Shown one piece after another: positions 12,853-24,800 of a stretch of DNA of 64,000 nt; within the stretch, counting starts at the first letter, position 1; the number at the start of each line of letters is the position of its first letter. The DNA lies in NCBI GenBank assembly GCA_964017195.1, contig OZ024895.1, positions 14,711,034-14,775,033 of the forward strand, written 5' to 3'. The DNA comes from Siderastrea radians. Lineage: Eukaryota > Cnidaria > Anthozoa > Scleractinia > Rhizangiidae. The notes beneath the pieces are model-generated. The model saw only the letters and a program-made list of their open reading frames with translations. It was not told the DNA's origin and searched no databases. The translations under genes and the position numbers were made by a program.

Positions 12853-15800
12853 GTATTAGGAGCATAATACAAAGTCTCTATGCTCTTACATCGAATAAAA
12901 GATAAGAACAAAGAAAAGAGAGACTAAAAAACAATTAGAAAATGTATGAGTTCAAAGTCCAATATTTAGGGAAAACACTTTTTGAAAAAAAAAACGTTTT
13001 AACTAAGCTGGGTTCTCTAGCTCTGTGAAGCCGGGCCATAATTAAAACAAGACTACCGTGCCGTTTACTATTCTTCCTGCGTGACACCACTTTAGGTGAG
13101 TGTGCTAGTTATTTTCTTCTGAATGATTCTCGAATGTTTGCTCGCCTCTGACTCGACGCTCTATTGGATCAATGACTTCACTGTCTCCAATCAAAATTCT
13201 TTGAAAGTTGGCCTTCTTCGTAAGTGTGAAAGGTAGGACGTCCCTCACTGGTGAACGATACGAACGACACTGCTGAATGCGAAGATCACGCATTCCCGTC
13301 CACTTTGTGTTATTACTTTCCGCGTGCTATTTTCCCGCCCTTTTCATACACGTAGAGTCAACATTGTGTTGTCCAATCACGTCGCCCCTCTGCATAAAGT
13401 GAAATTGTTTTTCTCATTTAAAAGAAAAGAACGTGTTCGTCGTGTTGCGAGGTAATATCGTTTATTGTGTAAAAAACAGATTATTTCTTGGTTAGAGTCT
13501 CCTTTCTTTGTCTTTTTTTTTAATCACTTGTTTCTTGTTTCAAAACCATTTCACCTATCGGCAAGACAAATTAGACTGATTTAGACCCAGCCGCCACCCT
13601 CAAACCGGTGCTACAAAATAAAGAAGCTAAAAGAAGCTCTTTCTGTGCAGTAGTCTATTTCCATCTCTTTCGAAGCTAAGAGACGTCAGTTCACCTGGAG
13701 CGCTGGCATTAGAAGTAAACTATTTAGCTTACTAAAATCTCGTCCTTTGTGAAAGCGCTTTGTCTTCGCTTAGTCTTCGCAGCAACAAAGTGAGATCTGT
13801 GATCTAACTGTTGTCCCGATGCGTGTTGGAAAGAATATGCAATTTGGCTTGGATCGTTACAACAGTGCCGGTTATTTATTGATCGCGATCCAGAGCAGGT
13901 ACATGAAAGACAGTGAATGTCAGCATTGAAGTGATTAAGATTTTTTTTTTGTTTATTTATTTTATTTTTTGCGGCATTTTTCAGGTACGCACGTGCGTAC
14001 GTGCGTACAGGTAGCTACGCCCCTGCTGTACAAAATTATCAGCGAGCTGACACCCAATTATCTGTCAAACTTTTTCCTTAAACATCCGACAGACATGAAT
14101 ATGATTTTAGAGGCTTAAGTCACAATATGGGGTTACCCAAGGCAAAAACTGCGTTTAAAAACGCAGCACATCATCAAGCGGAGCTGCTTTGTGGAACTAT
14201 CTGTCATATAGCATGCGAAGGTCTTTCTCAATTAACGCTTTTATGAAGGGAATTGGTGGCATAGGGTAAAAGTGAGCTTGTACGAGCTAGCCTAGTATAT
14301 CAGTAATGTAGTAGGAGTTTTATTTATCACAGAATAGTCTACTTATTATTGTAGTTTTTAAATTAGTCTTTGTAGTGTATAGTGGTTTCCTTACATTACA
14401 CGGTATCCACTTACCTCCTAAGACTACGATTGTCTTGATTTTTCCCCCTTCTTTCAAGCTCTCGCCAAATCTATTTGTGGCAGTGACAACAAATTGATAA
14501 TTCTTGCCTTTCTCCAGTTTTACAGCAATTTGTCGATTCAGTGGCTCTTCTTTAATTACGTTTGTTGTGTTCCATTCACGTGGTGTACCATCATCACTCA
14601 CTGTTCTTTGGTACACAGTGTAGGTACTGATGGATGCGCCATTGTTTGGTGGTTCACGCCATTTTATGATTACTTCCACATCCTTCGTTTCTGCAGGCAA
14701 GCCTACTATTTCTGCGGCAGCAGGGACTCCTTATAGATACACAAAAAATGATAACAAGAACTATCAAACGCATTTGGACAAAGATGTTGAATCTCCAAGA
14801 ATTACTCCCCGTATTGATTTCTTTGATCCTTAAGAAAGCAGTTCCGAATCAAAACGCTGCATGTAGGATCTCTCGCAAGCATGGCATCCCGTTTGAAACA
14901 GTTTTCAGTCAAATGCTGTATTTAAATGTAGAATCGTCTGTAAGCAAAAGCCTTTCCTGTCCTAAAGGAGGCGGGCAGAATCAACTGCAAAACACTCAGC
15001 TACACAATGATCGCCGTGCGACTAACGAAGGGGATAAACGTATCTATTATAGCTGCAGAAAGGGTAAGACAATAAAAACACGGTGTAGCACATTGCAGCC
15101 TGCGTTGCAAATATAGAAAGGCTCAATAATCATAAGATTTTAGTTGAAAAGATAAAAACTGTAGACAATCAATGATCAGATACTTTGCTGGTTTCCCTCT
15201 AGCCAAACGATCCAAGAAGTAAAAGACGCACTTTCCTCAGTCTATATAGCCTACATAGCAGGCGTAAAGGGGGAAGGGGAAGGGAGCGAGAACGCGGGGT
15301 GGGGGGGGGGGAATGGGGGTTAGAGACAAGGAAACACCTCCTACAAAGACCCCGATTTTTTCATCTCCGCCCACCGATTTTTATGTAATCCAAACAAGTT
15401 GACTGTCAATGCAACCACCAACCAGAAACAGGCGCGCGCTTTTCTGCATGACTGCCCTCACGTAGGAATTTACTGGCCTATTCAGTGCTCGTCAATGAAG
15501 CGTAAAAACTAAAGTTAGGATGAGAAAGTTTTTCGAACTAAAGAACAACTTTTATTTTTTTCTTAAGCATTTTTCAGGTCCGGAATCTGGAATCCTTGAA
15601 TTTGATTGGCTGTTGACGCGCGTTCCACCGGTCCAGTTTTTTCCTATCCGGACCCCGCGTGCGGACCGCTCTAATCCGCGGGAAAACTTGAAGTGAAACC
15701 ATTTTACTCCAGCACAGCGAAACGTTGTATTTTTCTTCTTAAAAATGGAACTTTTCTCTCACTAACCGTTGTAAAGTGAAAGGAAATATCAGCAGTGGAA

Positions 15801-18800
15801 TAAAAGGCCTGGTTTTTCTCCGAAAAAGGCGAGTATTCCTGTGGTTTTGTTGAGAAATTTTGCTGCTTGCTTTTTTCGTGTTGTAGTTTTCTTATTGACA
15901 CGCCATTTGATTTAACACGGGTTAACTGCAACTTACTCTTTTGACCTCCGTTTCTCGTTCAAAATTTCGTTATTTTCCTTGGAGATCTCTTTTCTAATCT
16001 TGACCCATTTAGCTTCATTCAAGACAATATATGATTATTAATGATTGTTAGCTAAAAATAGTCAAACAAAAAACCTCGCATCGCTGTGTCTTCGACAAGA
16101 ACTGCTGCATATCAACAGTTTTTACAGTCGATTTGCGAAAATCTTGACCAAGAACGAACAAAAGAGTTTAAAATACTAAGATATGCAGCAGAGTTCGCGG
16201 AGCGTATGCCTTAGTTTTCACTAAAAGTCTTACTTGTTAAATAAAGATCTTTCGGTACTGAAAACCAAATTTAAACGTGTGATTTCATTTGGAACAAGAC
16301 AAAGTTTATTTCTTTATTCTTGCTATGAGACGTTGGAGTTTGTTCCAGTAACGCTTATTGTTTTATGATATAATTATTTTCAGTACTGTTTTATTGTTAG
16401 TCTATCCTTTATCCCTACGGTTTGCTAGCGGCTCATTAATCATTTTAACTAACTTTGAGAGTAGGAAGTAGCGCACGTAGAAGGTCGACTATTTACAAAC
16501 AGTTCTCAAATCAATTCGCCTCGTTCAACCTCCAAAATTGCAGGAAAAAAATAAACACGTTATTCACCGGCCTAGGTCGGTCCGTATAGGGAAAAACTGT
16601 GCCCTCAAGACCTCGGGCACAGTTTTTCCCTATACGGACCTCCCGGCCGGTGAATAACAAACATGTACTGAACAACAATCAGTTGCGCTTATATTTGAAT
16701 ATGAGACACAAAGCCTTTCTAAACAAAAAGATTTATTGAGATAAGCCCCTCTTTGCTTCTGAAAACCAAACACGTTCAATTTTCGCTTCTAGGAAAGGTG
16801 AGGCTTAACATGCAAGCGAAGAATCGAGATACATTTTGAACGGCATTTATTGGCCGAACTCAACATTTTTCAAAAAGCCATAAGGAATATAAAGAATCGG
16901 TCGATTAAAAAGACGATATATTTCGGTACAAATTTACAATCAAAAAAGTAATTTACTTTTATTGCCATGGATTCCCCACAAAGTCAACAGCTTGAGTGAT
17001 GTCTTGCAACGGCAGATTTCTCTTTAAAACAACCGTCTGTCCTCAAAGAATAATTTCTTCGCTTGTAGTTCTCTGAATTCTACTGTTTAAGCTGTCGAGT
17101 GTTTCTTAGGGCTTCTTCTGATTTATAGCTCTCAAAAGGCGAGTCTTCATTCCGCTCACGGGATATTTAACTTACACCGTCTTGAAACTCACGCACAAAA
17201 CGGTGCAATGTTTATTTTGAAATCGTCTTTGACAATGAAATAATCTCTTCTTTCTAGGACCGTATCCCGTTGGCAAACCCGCTAAAACAATTCTTCCCTT
17301 TAGAAGAGCTCTAACTGCTGTTTCTCGCTCTGGTTTCATGACAATTTTGCAACCTGCCCCTGCTACAACAAAGTTCAATCTTCTAACAGCACGTCCTTGT
17401 CAAATTATGTCAGACCTTTCTAAAATTAAACAATCAGAATTTTGCGGCCGCTGGCTGCTGCAGAAATAAAAAATGGGGGTCTTTGTAGCAGGCGTTCCCT
17501 CGTCCCTAGCCCCCGACCCCAATTTTTCTCCCACGTTTTCGCTTCCTTTCCCCTTCCCCCTTTTCGCCTGCTACTTAGGCTACAGTCTCTAGGGCTGCCA
17601 ATACACATTTTTTTCTTTCTCCATAGGTCATCATTTTTGCGGGACAAAACAATCCTCAAGGTAGAACATTATGTCAGATCACCGTTTGCATTTTGTGGGT
17701 CCTGGGTAAGTTGTGGTTGGCCATGGTTCCCTGACCGGCTGATAGCAGATGGCAGCTATACCAGAATGATGACAGCTACTTGTCAAAACAGTTGGTCTAG
17801 CAAATGACAAACGAGGCTAGACGAAATGGTTTGCTAAGGGGGAAGAACAAGATCAGCCTACGATGCAAGCGATTTTCTGAACATTGCATCCACCACTCTG
17901 AACTAGCTGTCAACATTCTGTTACTTTCGCCAACCAAGCACCAACATGTTTTTTTACCACAACAATACCGATGATGAAGCAAAAAATTTGAAGGTGAGCA
18001 CCAATACGTAACGCCAATCCTTACTCACGAGATTACTTACCTTCATACTTTGTTTTGATTATCTTTTGACCAGCATTTCCTTCAAACACGTAATTTCTAG
18101 CGTAGACCTTTACAGTGTAGTTCGTGTTTTTCTCTAGGCCTCCAATGAACTTCTCTCTTAAAGAGTGGTTAGTGACGTTTTCATTCTTTGTCTCATTTCC
18201 ACCCTTCACTATGACCACTCGGTATGCTGTGATAGGACTGCCTCCATCATCGGTTGGTGTAGTCCATTTTACTGTCAGTGAAGTGGCTTGAATGTCTGCT
18301 GCTGTTGAGGTAATGCTCGGTAGACCTGGTGCCTCTGAGGGAATAAAGAAGTGTATACTCATTATCATGCAGGCTCCTGGCGTAAAATGTTTTCCTCACA
18401 ATGAAATCTGCTTTTCAATTAACATAGAAAAGCGCAACCAGGGAAGACGATGAAACACTAATCGCAAATATTCAAGGTTGATCTAGATTCCTACGGAAAT
18501 GGTCTCCTCGCAAAAAGACAGATATGCAGCCAGATGTACGTTGTTTGACAAAATCACATCTAAGGTGTAACTATAGTTCAGTCTGGGAAGTGACGCAAAA
18601 GGCAATCAGAAAATAGTTCACGTGCTAAGACTCCCTCGGAGGGAAAAAAGTACAACAACAAGAACAGCAGGCGAAGTATCTTTCTTGTCATTAAAAGAGT
18701 GTGCCTGACTGTTCAAAAGCTAGTTGTCACTAATATGAGGAAAATATCCCTGACCGTAGTACATTTCACTTGTTTCATTAGAAATAAGTTAACACAAGCC

Positions 18801-21800
18801 ATTGCTGCTACAAGCAATCCTTTATAAGCCAGATTTTGCTTCGAGCAACTGAACCTTGCCAATAAGACTTGTGTTAAAACTTGCGACCATTTTCCCGAAA
18901 TTGTAAATTTAGAAAGAAACACCAAATGCTTATCTTCTTATCAGCGGTACTGTAAAAAACAACCGAAAACTCTTGCTGTTTTATAACGTAGCTAGTTTTA
19001 TTCGCATTCTTACTGCATTTACACTTCCTAGTGAAGAGACCTTTAGAGACAAAGAAGCAAAAGCACAATCAAAAAGCACAATCACTGCCTACTCACTTAT
19101 TTGCTGGACACGAACCGTCAAAGAGGCAGGATCAAAACCATTGTCAGCTGTGCAGTTATAAAGTCCAAAATCTGGATCAGATTTCATTGTTACATCCACT
19201 GTGTTTTCTTTAGCTTTGACTGGATTAAATTTAGTTCCCCCAGGTGTGTACCAGGACAGGGTTGGTGTAGGAACACCATCTGATACACACTTTAACGTCA
19301 CTGTCTGATCAATCCATGACTTGGACACAGAGGAGGAAATGGTCTTAATGGTAGTGGCGTCTGTTGATAAGGCAGAAGGAGAGATTATTCCCTCAAAAGT
19401 ACAATCCTGTGCTTAACGTTAGGTAAAGTTTTAATAGCACTATTGTACAATGTACGTATGAACAAATGCGCTTAGGATTAACCAAGTATGCGCGAAACCA
19501 AAAATTACAGGTACAGTTTTGTCTTTGTTGAAGAAAATTGATAATAAATTATAGGTACTCAATGTTGTTGGTTTGCAACTCTGTTTTCCGCTATGTGGCA
19601 TCCGTATCCCATGTTCTGTAGAAACGACTTTTAAGTTCGGCTTTTAATTGATTGAGTTCATCGAAGATGTGGCAAGTACATATCGCATCTCCTTGCACAA
19701 GGTTTGATAGAAGCCATGCAGCTATATACGAATTAAATTAACTTCACACCAGACGTTTTAATGATACTTTAATGATTACGATGTGTTACAAGGAATTCCA
19801 GCAGGTAGTTACAAATTAATCATGCTTAGTGGCTGTTAAAGCAACGATACGGCTTAAACAACAAAATACAAGCTGTCTATACATAAAATTGCATAAAAAA
19901 TCTTTACCGCATTACAGCACATTACAGCAGCCTATATGAGTTGGTCGGGGAAACGTTCTTGTGTGAGCTAGGAATGGCCATAGTCACTTACAAAGTACAA
20001 GAGTGTCCCGATGTATGTGAGCACTTCTCTTGAATGACTGGCTAGAATAAATTTGCATGAACTGAAACCGGTTTCAGCCAGTCTCGGACCTGAGCACAGT
20101 TTTTCATTTTGAGGTTTAACAAAGTTAAAAAACGTTTGGCACCTGATTATCACGCAACTAAAAGCTAGTTGAGAATTTCCGTTGTGTCCTCATTACTATT
20201 TTTGCCATTTAATCTCCAACAGAGCGGCAGCACGGAAAGAAAAACTGTTACTTCTGACAAGTTAATTAATTTGAATATTGCAGTTATTAGTACTTCGGCT
20301 TAATTTCAACGTTTTATGGGCTGCTTATGCTGGGAATCAATAACGGTGCCCTCTTTTTTTGCTCATTTGTACTTACAATTCACCGTAACAAATACTTTTA
20401 TCTGATCTGCCTGTCCCACGTTGTTATCTGCTTTACAGACATATGCCCCACTGTCATCTCTTTTGCTTTTACCAATGTGAATCACACCAGCCACTGCAGA
20501 TTGCACAGGTGCTCCATCTTTAGTCCATGTGACACTGGGTGCAGGGTGACCAGATGCCTCACATTTCAGATCAATGGGATCTTGTTCATTAACTGTCGCA
20601 TTTTCTATTTTTGACTGAATCTTTGCAGGAACTGAATAAGAAAACAAAACAAAAAAGAAAGCAAAAAAATTAAAGTTAACTTTCTGCTTTCGAAAAACAA
20701 CAACGAAAAATCATGAAGAACAGCTTGGCTAATCATTTTTAAATGACGAAATAGCTAAAAACAACTTTCCGTGGATGAATTTCTCGTATCAAAAGTCATT
20801 TCTTAAGCTACTCTTTAAGTTAGAATTTCAGCCCATGGTTTAATTGGATTTTTTTAATCAGAAATGTGTGTGATGTTAATAAAACTGGTCATCAACTACT
20901 AACCCAAAAAATTACCCCTTAAAGGTGATATTAATTTCTAAGTTCCTTCCTCTCTCGAAAATGACTTACCATGTATATCAAGAACAACTGCATTACTCTG
21001 TCCTTCTCCAGCAACATTTTTTGCCACACACTTGTATTTCCCGTAGTCCCTAGTTCGTTGAACACCTTGGATGGTATGTTGATTGACGTTTGTTAATGTA
21101 TTGAGAGCCGTGTTACTGTTATTGAGGTAAAACCTGTACTCAGACACTGGCGGGTTGGCTGCTGTCACATGGCATGTGAGAGTCACATTCTGTCCTTGCA
21201 TAGCAGTATTTTGAGCCACACTAGTGGTTATAGTCACTCCTTCTGGTATGTCTAGAAAAAATTGGGGTTTAATGACCTCGCTTAAGATACACTTGACGAG
21301 GGCCTAGCACAGCCCCTGATATTTAAAGTGAGTAGTTAAGCAAGAAATACGCTGCATGAAAAGTAGATCTCGGCCAAAAAAATATCCTTCATACATTTCA
21401 GCCGATACCGATCAGTGGCTCACACCTGCAGGGATGGTGCCAGTAAGAAGTATGCTGTATAGCGACAAACCGACAAAACAGTCTAGATGACTTTCTGAAA
21501 AGGTATATAGCACCTGGCAGCTGTGTGGTTGTTAAATATTTTTTAACCACGTAGCCTATCCCAGGCTCTCAAATAGCGGGAACCCAATTCTGTTATCTTG
21601 GAATCTGGAACGGGCTAATAACGGCAATAACTTTGTAGGTCAGTTTTCGGCTAAAAGGAAGTTATTGCATTACAAGCAATTAGTCGCCTCCTATTAAAGT
21701 AAAGTACATTCAGTGTTATTAACTCCACAACAGAAGTTGAAACCACGACCTTTCACATTCGCCGGCTATATAGAAACTTTAGCCCCCACTGTAATCCCTA

Positions 21801-24800
21801 GTTGGAGCATCTGGCCACTCACTCAGTGTAGGTATCTTTTTTTTGTTTATAAAATTACTTACAGTTTTCAAAGAATATTCTTTGAAAACTGAGCGAGCTT
21901 TACTGCTACAATTTTCTTTCTCAAGTGCCACGGCACAAACAAAACTCACGGCAAAACTCAAAGAACTCATGGCAAGAAAACAAGAACTAACGACAAAACA
22001 ACGAATACCCACGACAAAACACAACGAACTCACTGCAAAACAACGAAAACTCACGGTACAAGAAAGCTAACTCATGGCAAAAACGAGAACTTACAGCAAA
22101 ACAACGAAAATTCAGGGTCACAAAAGTCACAGTCACAGTAAAACAAAGTCACAGTAAAACCGAGAAACTTTACCATGACGGAAGTAAAAACTCGTGGCAG
22201 AAGTGAAACACAGCGGAGGAAGTCGCTGGTTATAATGGCGGTGGTACAGACTTTCACGACTTCTACCACATATTTTGTTGCTTTTTTCAGCCGCCTTACC
22301 GTCAATTTTGCGTCTTGTATATTTTTGAGCGAGTTTCTTAAGGCCTGCAGAAGGCGTGGTGTAGTGGGTAAAGCGTTGGGCTTTCCATCTCTGATCGTGT
22401 TGTGTCGTTTTCTTAGACAAGAAACTTTCTAGTTCACTCAGGTGTATAAATGGTTACCAGCTAATTGCTAGCAAATCCTAGCAAAATGCTGGTGGGATCC
22501 GTGCGATGGACTAGCATCCCATTCAGGGGACCGACAGGCTTCAGCTAGAGTGAGATGTGTAACAGAAGGCTAAACCCTGCTTCATACAAGGCTACGCTTT
22601 TCCGCCACAAGCAAAACAAATGGCAAAAAATGAGTATATTTATGTAGCTACAAAGAAGCTACAATGATAACTGTCTCTAAACAAAACAATGGAATCATCT
22701 TGGAACAATAACACATATACCAAGAAGTTCCAAAAGTAACGACCATTGTCACTTTCGGAATTAGCAGCCTTTTTCTATCTCTACTTTCGCAGGGGTCGTT
22801 ACTTTCGGGGTTCGCTATTTTTTTACCATCTTGGGGAAGCAAGACGTCGGCCTTTACAGGCTGATTCAGCTGATTAAAATGATCACAAATAAGTAAACAT
22901 CGGTACAACTTTCTAACGTAAACAGTTAATAGCATATATTTTTCTAATTTAAAAGGTAGGATTTTAAACCATATCAGTAAATCAGCCTTTTCGCATTGCA
23001 GTCTCACTCTATACATAATTTAAAACAGTAGAGCAGGTTGCCTGATTTTTAATCCAAGTGAGCGAGCGCCCTCGGTCTGTCGTTTCTGACTAGAATCAGG
23101 CTTCTTTAAAACAAGCGAGTTGTTTAGGGCGTATACCGCCTCTCAGGTCATCTTTTCGTGCCTTATCAGGTACTTTGCTATACGGTATTCCCCATAGTTT
23201 TTGTATAGGAAGTCAAGGCCTCAAGACTCGTCCAGTTCTTGTATTCTTCACAACACTAGGCACCCCAACAATACGCTATAATGATCTCATGTAGCACTGA
23301 TTTGATGTATACTTACAGTTAACGACAAGATTCAGTTTTTTCTCTGCACTTCCTACTGAGTTGCTGGCCTTGCAGCTATACGTTCCTGTATCATCCTTTC
23401 TGACTGCACTAAAAGTGAGGTGAGCTGTTTGGGACCCAGAGCTCTTCACTTGTCCTTTATGGATCCACGTTATATTTGGGGCTGGTGTGCCTGTGGCCTC
23501 ACAGATGATATCCACAGGACCTCCCTCGTTATGACTTGCATTTGCAACAAGTGGGCGAGTGATCATAGGTTTCTCTGCATATTTAAGAAAAGTTTGTATT
23601 ATGACAAACGGGTTATATTCTAACTTAATTTACAGGGGTTCTTAAATGATGATGATGACGATGATTTTGAATAATTTTCTGAGTGCGGAAATGTGTGCAT
23701 CTTACAACGAGCACCAAAGCTTGGCGAGCGCAGCGTTTATCCAAACACACAATTACGTCCAAAAGCTCTTGCACTAAACACAATTCTAAGCTCTAAACTC
23801 TTTAAACTCTAAACTCTTAACCCTAAACTCTAAACGCGTTGAATATGTATCCAAACGTTTACCGATTTTAACTAATAGGATTTTTACTCTTTTACATTTT
23901 GTTCATTGTAGGTATAAGTAAAAATTTTATATTAATTGCATCTTATTATTTTTATTCAGGTGTCCCCAGTTACTTTACTATTATTATAAACTAGATACCC
24001 GTCGCACCTTAATCAAGTTTATGCTGTTTGTTGTTGTAAACTCCTAACAGATTCTTGTTTTGAACTTAGCGTAAAAGCTTTTTTATCAGCGCAAGAGGTG
24101 TTGTCTTTGCATGATGTCGTCTTTGCTTGCGAACTGAGAACTCAAATATTCATTATTGTAAGCGTAATGTAGTTCAACACCAGAGCGTTTTTTAAAGAAA
24201 CACGATTAGGTGAGCAAACCAGTTTGGAATTTCGGAGGAATGTGTTCTTTGATTCAGTTGGCAAGAATTGGCATACAAAGTGACGTTCTTCGGATGAAGG
24301 CTTTTGAAACCCTTGGGTGTACAAGATAGGAGGGAGTGGATGACTCCCTCTTCGCCTATATCAGCCCAGTAGCTGTGTGCATATCTCTAAGCCATGTTTT
24401 GACATAGGTTTGGTGAGAATCGATAGGGTAAGTACAAGATATGACGTGAAAAATAGGATCTGATCAAGCCATTTTCTAAAAAAAAGTAAGGGAGGTATTA
24501 TTCAATCAAAGATTACTGTCTAACGTTTTGAGAAAAATGGGAGAAAACTAGTTTTTACATTCACGACTCCCATTTAGATCTTGCTATATCGTTAGAAAAC
24601 TTTCCTCAGAGCCTTTCCGATGACACATTAAGGAACATGCTCGTCCGTTCGGGAGGAAGAGTTGACAAACAAAAGAATCATATTGAATCAGTAACTAAGA
24701 TATCATAAACACTAAACATTTATTAAATGCATTCTATCGTAAAAAGAAGTCATCTTGCACATTTGCACAACTGATCTTGATTTGAACAAAGAATTGAGAT

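Larger units (their letters stand above)
12169..14025. mobile_element. hAT-superfamily DNA transposon, degenerate
   Basis: Terminal inverted repeats of hAT type: the left end starts CAGGGGCGTAGCCAGG and the right end, read inverted, starts CAGGGGCGTAGCTACC. The element is 1,857 bp. The flanking octamers ATATGTAC and CTGTACAA both fit the hAT nTnnnnAn pattern but are not identical, so the duplication is decayed or ends are off slightly. It holds a - strand transposase C-terminus. It sits in the intron between two Fn3 exons of the kinase gene. Confidence 0.75.
21252..23316. other. RTK intron with palindrome, minisatellite and SINE
   Basis: Holds the 30-bp palindrome at 21862, a minisatellite (about 21925-22175) and a SINE (about 22350-22612). 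The rest is unassigned. Confidence 0.6.

Noticed and set aside
17426..17807. Open frames on both strands near 17.5 kb
   Set aside because: They overlap the G/C-rich terminal inverted repeat of the TIR element and show no domain.
21779..22070. Ser/Phe/Val-rich and Lys/Gln/Thr-rich opposite-strand frames
   Set aside because: Products of the 20-bp minisatellite.
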